From: an uncultured Actinomyces sp.
GTDB lineage: Bacteria; Actinomycetota; Actinomycetes; Actinomycetales; Actinomycetaceae
Direction of reading: 5' to 3'
DNA: 56,424 bases
Assembly: GCA_938041695.1 (NCBI GenBank)
Contig: CALISI010000004.1
Coordinates: 1 to 56,424 of the forward strand
Part shown: in pieces, positions 43,508 through 52,268 of the stretch
Layout: each line of letters starts with the position of its first letter
How positions within the stretch are numbered: position 1 is the first letter of the stretch
Made by a program: the position numbers and the translations under genes
Notes under the pieces: model-generated
What the model was told of the DNA's origin: nothing
What the model saw: only the letters and a program-made list of their open reading frames with translations
The model's database searches: none

Positions 43508-44539
43508 ATGTCCGACAGCAACCCCACCGCCCTGCACGAACCCGCTCCCTCCCGGGAATCAGCCCCTGCCTCGTCCCACGTCGACGAGGCCGTGGCCCAC
43601 TCCCACAATCACGTGCACTCTCCGGGCACCGAGCACGGCGCGCACTCGCACGATCACTCCCATTCGTCGGCGTCTGCGGCGCGCCTGGGGTGGGCGCTCG
43701 CGGTCACGGGTGCCGTCGTTGTCGCCGAGCTGGTCGGTGCTTTCTGGTCGGGCTCCCTGTCGCTGGCGGCAGACGCGGGGCACATGGTCGTGGACGCCTC
43801 CGGCCTCGTTATCGCGCTGGTCGCTGCACGCCTCATGCGGCGCCCGCGCGACGAGAAGCACACGTGGGGGTGGGCGCGCTCCGAGGTCTTGGCCGCCGCC
43901 CTGCAGGCCGGCATGCTCCTCGTCATCTGCGTTATGGTCGCGTGGGAGGGCGCGTGGCGCCTGGTATCCCCGCCCGAGGTCGAGGCCGGCCCCATGCTCC
44001 TCGTCGGCGTCATCGGCCTGGTCGCGAACGTCGCGTCGTTGGTGATCCTCGCGGGCGGGCGCGAGGCGAGCCTCAACATGCGCGCTGCGTTCCTGGAGGT
44101 CGCGAACGACGCGCTCGGGTCCCTCGCGGTCATCGTCGCGGCCGGCGCCGAGTGGGCCTTCGGGTGGACCCGCGCCGACGCGATCGCATCACTCCTGATC
44201 GCCGTCCTCATGGCACCGCGAGCGCTCACGCTTCTGCGCCGCTCCGTTGCGATCCTCATGGAGCAGGCACCCGCCAGCGTGGACGTGGCCAAGCTGCGCT
44301 CGCACATGATGGGCGTCGACGGCGTCCTCGACGTGCACGACCTGCACGTGGCCGCAGTCTCCTCGCACCTGGTCACCGTCACGGCGCACGTGACCGTCAT
44401 GCACGAGGCCGACGGCCCCTCGCGCGACCGGATCGTCCACGAGCTGGGCGAATGCGCGTGCCACCACTTCCCTATCGCGCACTCCACGTTCCAGCTCGAA
44501 TGCCCCGAGCACGCGCGCCACGAGCACATCGAGCACTAA
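43508..44539 (+). CDS. Cation diffusion facilitator (CDF) metal exporter
   Basis: A CzcD/ZitB-type exporter of Zn, Co or similar ions, 343 residues. The N terminus is His-rich (HSHNHVHSPGTEHGAHSHDH). Six membrane helices include SLSLAADAGHMVVDASGLVI, whose His/Asp residues match the transport site, and a C-terminal cytoplasmic domain has HMMGVDGVLDVHDLHVAAVS. I start at ATG 43508; the earlier ATG at 43439 would add an unconserved lead that crosses the probable promoter. A TTAGGTTAGGCT half-site lies about 45 bases upstream. Confidence 0.9.
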   Translation: MSDSNPTALHEPAPSRESAPASSHVDEAVAHSHNHVHSPGTEHGAHSHDHSHSSASAARLGWALAVTGAVVVAELVGAFWSGSLSLAADAGHMVVDASGLVIALVAARLMRRPRDEKHTWGWARSEVLAAALQAGMLLVICVMVAWEGAWRLVSPPEVEAGPMLLVGVIGLVANVASLVILAGGREASLNMRAAFLEVANDALGSLAVIVAAGAEWAFGWTRADAIASLLIAVLMAPRALTLLRRSVAILMEQAPASVDVAKLRSHMMGVDGVLDVHDLHVAAVSSHLVTVTAHVTVMHEADGPSRDRIVHELGECACHHFPIAHSTFQLECPEHARHEHIEH

Positions 44540-44565
44540 GCGACACTTCACCTCCATACACAAAC

Positions 44566-44604
44566 GGTGAGGCGGCGGGAGCTTAACGCTCCCACCGCCT
44601 CACC
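44566..44604. terminator. 17-bp stem bidirectional terminator
   Basis: GGTGAGGCGGCGGGAGC pairs with GCTCCCACCGCCTCACC (one mismatch) around TTAAC, between the convergent CDF and fixX genes. Confidence 0.82.
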
Positions 44605-44642
44605 ACAGGCACAACTCTCGGCCACGCCTTGTGGGGTTTGAA

Positions 44643-44939
44643 TCAGCCCTCGCGGAACATGATGCCGAAGCTACCGCGCGGGTAGTGCCACTTGAGCACA
44701 CCCTTCGGTGCCACGGCCAGGCAGGTGCCGCACTCGAGGCACGCCGCGTACTCAACGCCGACGGTGCCGTCGGCCTCGACCGAGTACACCTTTGCCGGGC
44801 AGACACGCTCGAGCAGAGCGCCAGCGCCAGTGGCGCGAGCGAGTTCCTGATTGACCTCGATGTGGGATTCTTCCTCATCCAGGTAGTAGGTGTTCCCAGC
44901 CAGGCGGGCGGGGACACTCTCGATGACGAATTGAGCCAT
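44643..44939 (-). CDS. fixX: FixX-type ferredoxin
   Basis: A 98-residue ferredoxin-like protein paired with FixC in electron-transfer-flavoprotein pathways. CPAKVYSVEADGTVGVEYAA followed by CLECGTCLAVAP supplies cysteines for an Fe-S cluster. ATG 44939 follows GAAAGGAGGACGAGCA, an excellent site. Its partner fixC, just upstream on the same strand, is truncated, and no fixA or fixB is in the window, so the protein is probably without its partner. Confidence 0.88.
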   Translation of the reverse strand: MAQFVIESVPARLAGNTYYLDEEESHIEVNQELARATGAGALLERVCPAKVYSVEADGTVGVEYAACLECGTCLAVAPKGVLKWHYPRGSFGIMFREG

Positions 44940-44965
44940 TGCTCGTCCTCCTTTCAGAAATCCCG

Positions 44966-45440
44966 TCACAGGGCGCGGATGCCCACGAGGACATCGCCCA
45001 TGATCAGCGTCAGCTTCAGGCCCGACGCCTTGAGGGCGTCGAGTCCGACCTTGCGGATGTGGCGCCTCGGCGTCAGGTCATGGTTGAAGATGCCATAGAA
45101 CACCTCGGCGGCGAGCTTGCCGTAGTCCTTGTACATGCGCGGGTGCTCCAGGAAGGCCGGGGCCTTCGCATAGGTCGCCATGTCCTTGCCGACAAAGCTG
45201 GTGTCGAGCAGGACGCGGTACTGGTCCATCGACTGCTGGCCAAAGTCCATGGTCTGGAAGGCCTTCTCGATGGCTTCGGCAGCCGCCAGCGCGGAGCCAG
45301 CCGCCAGGTCCATGCCGCGGATGGTCAGGCCCGCGTTGAGGGTGAAGCCCGCGGCGTCGCCGATGATCATGAGACCCAGGCGGGTCAGATCGTGCGCCAC
45401 TATGGCGGGACCGTCCTCAATCGTGAGGTGGCATCCGTAC
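44966..45440 (-). pseudogene. fixC: fixC flavoprotein dehydrogenase, 3' part only
   Basis: The readable frame gives CHLTIEDGPAIVAHDLTRLG, then LMIIGDAAGFTLNAGLTIRG and MDLAAGSALAAAEAIEKAF, the C-terminal FAD-binding block of FixC, ending DVLVGIRAL. Family members have about 430 residues; only about 155 remain and the N-terminal Rossmann region is gone. At about 45440 the sequence runs directly into the beginning of an MFS transporter, so a deletion joined two genes. GTG 45400 could still start a short, almost certainly inactive product. Confidence 0.85.
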
Positions 45441-45611
45441 TCGAGGCAATCAGCGCCTTACCCAACGGGTCCTCAAAGACGTACTGCAGGTAGACGGGGT
45501 GTAGATGATGGAACTGCCGATGGAGACCAGAACGAGCAGGAAGAAGCGATGGGAAGGCGTCAGATCATTCGCGTGACGCTCCTGAGTGAGCATGCTCAGC
45601 ACTGCGACCAC
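45441..45611 (-). pseudogene. MFS transporter, 5' fragment
   Basis: Reading from near GTG 45611 or ATG 45593 gives MLTQERHANDLTPSHRFFLL and VLVSIGSSIIYTP, a typical MFS N terminus with the first membrane helix. A one-base loss then shifts frame, and VYLQYVFEDPLGKALIA continues before homology ends at the fixC junction. Around 90 percent of the gene is missing. Confidence 0.7.
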
Positions 45612-46435
45612 CTTTCATGAATTCAAGGGGCTGGAATATCAGGTTGTTGACATCGCCCCACAGCCGTCATTCGATCTTCATCGATGAATGGATAATCTTC
45701 GATTTTGTCGACATTGAGCCACTATTCTGATCACCGTTAACCATGAAGCGTGGTCACCAGCAGCACTCGCGGGACCTTGTACTGTCAATGTTATTGACAA
45801 GGCTTGCACCCTGTCCTGACCTTGGTCCCAAATTATTTCTCAGAATTCCGGACCTCACTCGTCCAAAATCGACCTATATCAATACTGGCGCGGAACGCGT
45901 TAACGTCGCCTATATTGCGGACGATCTGGGTCCAATTGTTTGCTCATTTTGCATTCTAAGATCACTGAGACGTGGCTCTCAAAGCGCAAAACAGTCGTCT
46001 GACGACTAAACAGAGGCGCGCCTAAAGTTCGCATTACAATTTTGTTCCAATTAGTATCAGACAACTCTTTTGGATAGTTACTACAAATTCCCTTTGATGC
46101 GCATACGCGTACCTTCAACCCTGCACTGCCACCTTCACCGCATTGATTATCTGACATACTTTCTTCAACATGCGTGGGGCTATTCAATCGACAAACATGA
46201 TGAATTATCCGACGCTCATCGTCGGTAATAACACGGTGTGCTATGAAGCCGGATTCTTCAGGCACCACAGGTGCGAGACAATGGACCACCAGACGGCACG
46301 AGACAAACTATCCCTACGCAGCCCACGACAGCTTCGCCAGTTACGATCGCCAGCACCACAAACCGCTACCGCCCCACAGATCTTGCTAACACGCGATGAC
46401 CCGCGCACGCTCGACTCGGCGCAACCGCATGTTCC
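45612..46435. other. AT-rich gene-free stretch with palindromes
   Basis: No open frame in it looks like a real protein. GC content is far lower than in the surroundings. Palindromes are TGTCAAT-GTT-ATTGACA (45783-45799) and AGTCGTC-T-GACGACT (45993-46007). It was probably the promoter and regulator region of the lost fix/MFS locus. Confidence 0.6.
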
Positions 46436-47743
46436 TCAGTCGCGCTCGCCCGATACCCTCGCACAGTTCGCGGCCCACAGCCCCGTCAGGGCAGCCGAGT
46501 CCGACCACGGGAACGCCAAGTAGTCACCCGCCAGAATCACCGAGCCACCGCGCTCGCTGCGGTAGCGCCCAACCTGAGTGGATCGGCCGACCCGACAGGT
46601 CGGCATCGCCGCGGGGATCCTCACGACGCGACTCGCTTCCCGGTCAACCGCGTTCTCCAGGGAGGGTGCAAGCTCGCACAGCGCCGCGACCGCCCGAGTC
46701 ATCACCTCGCCGTCGGGTTCCCCCACGGAGATCGAGCGCTCGGCGACCCGCCCGTCGAACATGACGGTCAAGGCGTCTGAGCCGGGCGCCGCGTGCCCCG
46801 CGCGGCTCGCCACGCACAGCGCCGCGATCGGACCGTCCTGGCTGGGCGACGAGAGCAGGCCGTAGGCGCCCCCCAGCTCCCGTTCCTCGAGACGACGCCT
46901 GCACGCGAGGACCGCCAGCAGCCCGGAACTATAGGGGGTGGACAGGAGACTCCCTTCGAGCGGGGAGGGATCCGCGAGGAGGATCCTCGCAGCGGGAGCC
47001 GGCACCGCCAGGACAACCCGGTCCGCCTCGACCGTTGTCCCGTTGGAAAGAACCACAGCCGCGCCGGCCTCGTCGCGTTCGACGCGAGCAACGCGAGCGT
47101 CGTAGTGAACGGTCAGGCCCGAGGCGAGCGCCTGGGGTATCGCTTCAAGCCCGGGATCCGCGGTGAGCGTCACGAAGGGACGCGCACCGTAGGAGACCAT
47201 GGCGAGCGCCGCGGAGGCCGAGGTGTCGGCGAGATCTTGGAAGTAGTAGCCCCGAAACGAGGAACCAATGACCGCATGCGTGAAGGCCTGACCAAAGCGA
47301 GCGGAACACCATTCATCGGCGGGCACGTCGATGTCGCGCCACTGGGCGGGGTCAGCCGGGTTTGCTTTAGCGAGGCGCGGTAACTGACGGACCAGCTGCC
47401 AGCCCGCCCGGGCGGCGTCGCCCCAGCCGATCACTCCGGCGCGCACCATCGAATAAGCGGAGGGAGCGTAGGTGAGCGCCGCCGAGTCAACGATGAGTCC
47501 TGCGCGCGAACGAATGGGACGCAGCGGCACCCCCAGGCGCTGCGCAATCCGCGGCATGACGCGATAGGTTGACGACAGGAAGTTCGCACCGACCTCAACC
47601 CGACAATCGGCGACCGTCGCCGTTTCAATGCGGCCACCCGCTCGCCCGCTCGCCTCGTAGACCTCCACGTCCGCGCCGCTCCGAGCGAGCGCGTCCGCGC
47701 ACGCGAGCCCGGAAATCCCAGCGCCGACGACCACAGTTTTCAT
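46436..47743 (-). CDS. FAD-dependent amine-oxidase/protoporphyrinogen-oxidase-like protein
   Basis: A flavoprotein of 435 residues. The FAD loop is VVVGAGISGLACADALARSG (residues 4-23), followed by VEVYEASGRAGGRIETATV, and the C-terminal FAD motif is GSVILAGDYLAFPWSDSAAL TGLWAAN. It resembles protoporphyrinogen oxidases and carotenoid-type amine oxidases, but the substrate cannot be decided. ATG 47743 has TGGAGCT just upstream; the frame is open further but the added residues are not conserved. It is divergent from the MerR gene, about 150 bases away, so the regulator may affect it. Confidence 0.82.
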   Translation of the reverse strand: MKTVVVGAGISGLACADALARSGADVEVYEASGRAGGRIETATVADCRVEVGANFLSSTYRVMPRIAQRLGVPLRPIRSRAGLIVDSAALTYAPSAYSMVRAGVIGWGDAARAGWQLVRQLPRLAKANPADPAQWRDIDVPADEWCSARFGQAFTHAVIGSSFRGYYFQDLADTSASAALAMVSYGARPFVTLTADPGLEAIPQALASGLTVHYDARVARVERDEAGAAVVLSNGTTVEADRVVLAVPAPAARILLADPSPLEGSLLSTPYSSGLLAVLACRRRLEERELGGAYGLLSSPSQDGPIAALCVASRAGHAAPGSDALTVMFDGRVAERSISVGEPDGEVMTRAVAALCELAPSLENAVDREASRVVRIPAAMPTCRVGRSTQVGRYRSERGGSVILAGDYLAFPWSDSAALTGLWAANCARVSGERD

Positions 47744-47855
47744 AGCTCCATGATAATCAAGACGATAAGGGATGGCGCCGTGCCCCGGACAATGCCCCGG
47801 AAATCGTGCGTGGGCGGGTACCGACGGCAACGAGTGTCGGCTTTCACTCGCCCCC

Positions 47856-47893
47856 TTGACAGCGACGTAGGGTCACAGTGTTCCATGGGTCCC
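47856..47893 (+). promoter_or_regulatory. Putative MerR-type promoter
   Basis: A consensus -35 TTGACA at 47856-47861 precedes the dyad-like GACAGCGACGTAGGGTCAC. A suitable -10 would fall about 19-20 bases on, the stretched spacing typical of MerR-controlled promoters, placing the transcript start close to the ATGs at 47885/47894. No ribosome binding site is visible, so the mRNA may be leaderless. Confidence 0.4.
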
Positions 47894-48760
47894 ATGAGAG
47901 TCAAAGAGCTGGCTGACCTGGCGGGGACGACGACGCGGACGGTGCGCTACTACCACCGCCTCGGTCTGCTCGCCGTTCCCCCAATCGTTCGAGGACTCCG
48001 CGACTACGGAATCGAGCACTTGGCCCGCCTGCTGCGAATTCGATGGCTGGCCGAATCTGGCGTCCCCCTGGCCAAGATCGCCCAGATGCTCCCCGAACAC
48101 CCCACCGGGGGGAGCACCGACATCGAGGCGGACCTGCTGGCGACCCGCGCCCAGATCGATGCCCGCATCGAGGTCTTGAAGGATCAGCGCAGCAGGATTG
48201 ACCAACTCGTCGCCAGGGTGCGCTCCGGCGAGGTGTTCTCTCCCCTCCCGGTCGTCCTCGAACGTTTCTACGATCGCATCGAGGTCCTCGTTGAGGACCC
48301 GGCCACCCTGCCCATCGTGCACACGGACCGGCGCATGGTCTTGGTGCTGGCGATCTCGGGACTCATTCCGGCCTCGCTGGGTCCTTTCATTGACGGACTC
48401 AGCGACGAGGACCACCGAGCGGTGGCGAGCATGTTGACCGTCTTCGCCAAGCTCGACCGCAACCGCTACCCCAATGCTTATGACGACGAGGAGAGGGAGC
48501 GCGTCATCAAGGAACTTGAGGAGACCGAGTGGGCAGTCCTTGAGCGCAACAGGTCGACCGCCCTGGCAATGCTACGCGACCTGCCCAGTGGCGGGCCAGG
48601 ACACCTCTTATGGAAACGGGTGGCCCGTCTGTCCAAGATTGGCTACCCCGAGCCGGATCAGAGACGAGTCATCGAGCTGTTGCTTCGTCGCGTTCGCGAA
48701 GACCCAGAGTTCGGTCCGGTACTTGAGGAAAGAACAGGAAAGGACTGGGACATTGTCTGA
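47894..48760 (+). CDS. MerR-family transcriptional regulator
   Basis: A 288-residue regulator. The winged helix-turn-helix is MRVKELADLAGTTTRTVRYY HRLGLLAVP, with LLRIRWLAESGVPLAKIAQM, then a coiled coil with ATRAQIDARIEVLKDQRSRI. The C-terminal 160 or so residues form a domain I do not recognise, a possible ligand sensor. ATG 47885 (MGPMRVKEL) is an equally possible start. The gene's stop overlaps the start of the following ABC ATPase, and such regulators usually sense the exporter's substrate. Confidence 0.87.
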   Translation: MRVKELADLAGTTTRTVRYYHRLGLLAVPPIVRGLRDYGIEHLARLLRIRWLAESGVPLAKIAQMLPEHPTGGSTDIEADLLATRAQIDARIEVLKDQRSRIDQLVARVRSGEVFSPLPVVLERFYDRIEVLVEDPATLPIVHTDRRMVLVLAISGLIPASLGPFIDGLSDEDHRAVASMLTVFAKLDRNRYPNAYDDEERERVIKELEETEWAVLERNRSTALAMLRDLPSGGPGHLLWKRVARLSKIGYPEPDQRRVIELLLRRVREDPEFGPVLEERTGKDWDIV

Positions 48761-49667
48761 ACTCATCGAGGCTAAGGGCCTCGTCAAGAGCTTCGGGAGG
48801 GTCAAGGCCTTGGACGGCCTCAACCTGGGGGTCGCGAAGGGCCAGATCCACGGTTTTCTCGGCCCCAACGGTGCGGGAAAATCCACGACGATCCGAGTGC
48901 TGCTCGGCATGTACAGAGCGGACTCAGGCTACGCTCGGGTTATGGGGATGGACCCCGCCCACAGTGCCTCCGAGATCAACCGGCGCCTCGCCTACGTTCC
49001 AGGGTCGGTGAACCTGTGGCCAACCCTCACCGGCGGGCAGGTGCTGGACACCCTTGCCGGACTGCGCGGCTCACGCGACCGGGCACGCGAGGATCAGCTG
49101 ATCGAGCGCTTCGACCTGGATCCCACCAAGCGAGTGCGCACCTACTCCAAGGGCAACGCCCAGAAGGTCGCGCTCGTGGCGGCCCTGTCGGCCCCCGTCG
49201 ACCTCCTCATCCTCGACGAGCCGACATCGGGGCTTGACCCTCTCATGGAGCGAGTCTTTACCGAGACCATTAGGGAGGCCACAGACGAGGGCAAGAGCGT
49301 CCTGCTGTCGAGCCACATCCTGGCCGAGGTCCAGGAACTGTGCACCCACGTCACCATCATCAAGGACGGTCGCACCGTAGAAAGCGGCGATCTTGCGCGC
49401 CTGCGCTCCCTCGCCCAGACCTCCATCCGCGTTGGAATCGCGCGGGGCGATGAGCGGCGCTTGAACCTGGAGGCGAGACTGTCCACCCTTAATTCCCCCG
49501 TGCGCACGACCAGCACCCGCTTGGAGACCCACGTTGCCTCGTCCCAAGTACCCCAGGTCCTTGCCGCGATCGCGGGGCTGGGAATCACGGACATCCAGGT
49601 GGAACCGACAAGCTTGGAGGACCTGTTCATGAGCCACTACTGCGATCACTCGGGAGCCCCGCAATGA
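48753..49667 (+). CDS. ABC transporter ATP-binding protein (drug-export type)
   Basis: An ATPase of 304 residues. Walker A is GFLGPNGAGKSTTIRVLLGM (about 36-55), the signature region is YSKGNAQKVALVAALSAPVD (variant of LSGGQ) and Walker B is LLILDEPTSGLDPLMERVF, followed by the His switch SSHILAEV. The start is TTG 48753, overlapping the MerR stop by 8 bases, with AAAGGA about 9 bases upstream. It forms a DrrA-like exporter with the next gene. Confidence 0.9.
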   Translation: MSELIEAKGLVKSFGRVKALDGLNLGVAKGQIHGFLGPNGAGKSTTIRVLLGMYRADSGYARVMGMDPAHSASEINRRLAYVPGSVNLWPTLTGGQVLDTLAGLRGSRDRAREDQLIERFDLDPTKRVRTYSKGNAQKVALVAALSAPVDLLILDEPTSGLDPLMERVFTETIREATDEGKSVLLSSHILAEVQELCTHVTIIKDGRTVESGDLARLRSLAQTSIRVGIARGDERRLNLEARLSTLNSPVRTTSTRLETHVASSQVPQVLAAIAGLGITDIQVEPTSLEDLFMSHYCDHSGAPQ

Positions 49668-51265
49668 GTACCGTCACAGGACTCACGCGCTATCTGTCCC
49701 TGGCAAACAGGCGCTACAGGTGGAAAGCAATCGCCTGGATGTTGCCCCTGTGGGCATTCCTCCTGTTGCACCCGATTGCCCTGGAGCGTTTCTACCCCTC
49801 TTCCGCTGAGCGCAGCGCGCTCCTTGCCCAGATGCGCAACGCGCCCGGCGTTAGCCTCCTCTTTGGTCCCGTTCCCAACAGCGCGGAGCTCGGCAGCTTC
49901 GTCAGCTGGCTCGACGGCGCTTACATCCTGTACCTGGTAGCCATCATGGCGATCATGCTCACAACCGCGCTGGCCAGGCGCGACGAGCAGGAGGGACTCG
50001 TCGAGGTGGCGCTCGGAGCGGGCGCCGGGCGCTGGACGCCCTTCGCATCGGCGGCACTGTGGCTCCTGGGCGTCATGACGCTCACGGGGGCAGGTATGAC
50101 GGTGTCTCTGGTGGGCGTGAACAGCGCCGCCGGGCAGACTCCCCTGCCCGGTTCCATCGCGTTCGGAGGAGTTGTCGCCGCGCAGGGCCTAGCCTTCTGC
50201 GCGATCTCATTGATCCTCTGCCAGCTGGTTCCGGACGTCTCCACGGCCCGAGGCCTGGGACTGGCAATATTCGGGGCATCGTTCGCTCTTCGCGTCCTGG
50301 CAGACAAGACCGGGCTCGCGTGGGTTCGTTGGCTCAGCCCAACGGCCTGGCGCGACATCGTCAATCCCTTCGACGGCCTGCACGCGTGGGCCTTCGCGGT
50401 CTTCGCCGCTGCGATCGGGGCTGCGGTGGCGCTAGCGGCGTTCCTTCACTCCCGCCGTGAACTCCTGGCTGGAATACTCACGGGAAGGTCTGCGTCGCGC
50501 CGAAGGTGGCGCTTGCGAGGGGCGGCCGACCTCGCCGCTCGCCTCGGCGCCCGCAGGCTGGCCGCCTGGGCGCTGGCCGTCGTGCTGCTCGGCTCCCTCT
50601 TTGGTTCGATGGCCAGCGGGCTGACGAAGCTGATCGAGAGCACCCCGACCAGCGCAGCCTACCTCGACGTCGCGGTCCCGCAGGCCGAGCCGATCGTTCA
50701 GTACACGATGCTGCTCACCGTCGTGATGGCCTCCGTCGTGGCGGTCGCAACGGTGCAACGTATCCTGGCCCTCTTCACCTCAGAGGAGCATGGCCTCGCC
50801 GAGATCACCATCGCGTGCGGCGTCTCACGCACGCGTATCTTCCTCACAGCGCTCGCGGAGGCGATAGCGGTCGGCTTCCTGCTGTTGCTCGCCTCGGGGG
50901 CGGCGATGGCCGCGTCCACGGCGCTGCAGTTGAGCGACGAGCACGCTCCCGGCCGAGCGTTCGTCTTCGCCGTGAGTCACCTTCCCGGCCTCTCGGCTGC
51001 GATTGGTTTCACCGCCGGCCTGGTGGGAGCAGCCCCGCGGTGGCGCTCCCTGGCGTGGGCGCTCATCGCATGGAGTTCTTTCGCTCGCATCTTCGGAGGC
51101 TTCATGGACCTGCCAAAGTGGGCGCAGGACCTCTCCATTCTCGGGCACGTGGCCGATCCGTGGGGAACGACCCACTGGCTGCCCATGGCCGTCCAGCTTG
51201 GGGTTGGAATCGCTTGCTGCGCTGGAGGACTGATCGCCTACCGCGTGCGCGACATTCCCGCGTGA
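49664..51265 (+). CDS. ABC transporter permease (polyketide-antibiotic exporter type)
   Basis: A large two-part permease of 533 residues with about 12 membrane helices, such as WMLPLWAFLLLHPIALERFY, ALWLLGVMTLTGAGMTVSLV and LAWALIAWSSFARIFGGFMD. An internal repeat of ALARRDEQEGLVEVALGAG and FTSEEHGLAEITIACGVSR marks the duplicated halves typical of this group. The ATG overlaps the ATPase stop as ATGA. The substrate is unknown; macrolide or tetronasin-type antibiotics are the usual suggestions. Confidence 0.85.
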   Translation: MSTVTGLTRYLSLANRRYRWKAIAWMLPLWAFLLLHPIALERFYPSSAERSALLAQMRNAPGVSLLFGPVPNSAELGSFVSWLDGAYILYLVAIMAIMLTTALARRDEQEGLVEVALGAGAGRWTPFASAALWLLGVMTLTGAGMTVSLVGVNSAAGQTPLPGSIAFGGVVAAQGLAFCAISLILCQLVPDVSTARGLGLAIFGASFALRVLADKTGLAWVRWLSPTAWRDIVNPFDGLHAWAFAVFAAAIGAAVALAAFLHSRRELLAGILTGRSASRRRWRLRGAADLAARLGARRLAAWALAVVLLGSLFGSMASGLTKLIESTPTSAAYLDVAVPQAEPIVQYTMLLTVVMASVVAVATVQRILALFTSEEHGLAEITIACGVSRTRIFLTALAEAIAVGFLLLLASGAAMAASTALQLSDEHAPGRAFVFAVSHLPGLSAAIGFTAGLVGAAPRWRSLAWALIAWSSFARIFGGFMDLPKWAQDLSILGHVADPWGTTHWLPMAVQLGVGIACCAGGLIAYRVRDIPA

Positions 51266-51298
51266 GCGACCTGCCTTCCCTGTCCTCGCGCCGCGCCC

Positions 51299-52117
51299 TC
51301 ACGAGGCCTTGGCGCCCTCACGAGGTCTCGGAGGCTCGGCGGACCGGTATATCCGCCGCACCGCCACAGCGAGTATAACGGTGACGACCAACGCCCAGGC
51401 CTGCGCGGCGATCACGCTCAGCAACCCGACCTGGTACAGGGCTGCACCGACGTCTGCCAGGGCGTGGGCGAGGATCGCCCCGAAGATCCACCAGCGGCGG
51501 ATACGCGCGGTGAACGCCATCCACACCAGGACCGACAGGGTGATGTGCAAGGCGATGGCGATGGCGCGTTCGCCAATGCTGAGCAGGTAGAACGGCGCGG
51601 GGGTACTGATCAGCGATTCGAGTTGATGGGCAACCGCGTCGCGCTGGGATTCGGGTAGGCGGGAGAGGAAGGCGTCGCTGGCTCCCGCGTTGATGATGCT
51701 CACGGAGGTCACGATGCTGGAGATCATCGCGACGCCCACGAGCGCCATCGCCTCGATGCCTCCGTGCCCGATGCCCGCCCCGATGGGGCGCCCAACGTCG
51801 TCGGGTCCGCGGCCGCTCCTGCGCAGCACGGCAAAGCCACAGACCCTCCCAAGTTCCTCGAACACTCCCGCGGCGAGCGATCCGTAGAGCACGTAGAGGG
51901 CGCGATTGCTTCGCAGGATCGGCGCGGCAGCGAAAACGAGCGAGTGCGTCGCCGATTCGAGGATCAGGACCGCGACGACGAAGACAAGCGCGCCGACCGC
52001 GCACGACCACAGCGAGAAGTGCCACCTGCGGCGGCCGAGGATGACGAGGACGACGGGTAGGACGACGGCAGCCAGGGCCGTCAAGCCCATGCACACCAGG
52101 GACAGCGTTGACACCAT
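51299..52117 (-). CDS. YhfC-family glutamic-type intramembrane protease
   Basis: A membrane protein of 272 residues with about seven helices. The catalytic-type motif GVFEELGRVCGFAVLRRSGR (about 88-107) carries the EExxR core of this group. GIGHGGIEAMALVGVAMISS and the late AILAHALADVGAALYQVGLL supply the further His/Asp residues expected. It is convergent with the ABC permease gene. Relatives are often found near exporters and peptide systems, but a substrate cannot be proposed. Confidence 0.82.
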   Translation of the reverse strand: MVSTLSLVCMGLTALAAVVLPVVLVILGRRRWHFSLWSCAVGALVFVVAVLILESATHSLVFAAAPILRSNRALYVLYGSLAAGVFEELGRVCGFAVLRRSGRGPDDVGRPIGAGIGHGGIEAMALVGVAMISSIVTSVSIINAGASDAFLSRLPESQRDAVAHQLESLISTPAPFYLLSIGERAIAIALHITLSVLVWMAFTARIRRWWIFGAILAHALADVGAALYQVGLLSVIAAQAWALVVTVILAVAVRRIYRSAEPPRPREGAKAS

Positions 52118-52268
52118 GACAACCTCGATTCAGCGTCGTTCAAGCGCGGCCGCGCCGGTACACCCAGGCTAGCGCCCCCGGCCTAGCGGCACTACCGCGT
52201 CTTTGTTTGTTGTCCCCCAAGGATCTACCATTTGTGACATCCATCTCAACGGTGATGAAGTAGATTCA

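Noticed and set aside
45900..46289. Possible 129-residue minus-strand protein in the AT-rich stretch
   Set aside because: No ribosome binding site, no family resemblance and poor codon pattern; treated as non-coding.
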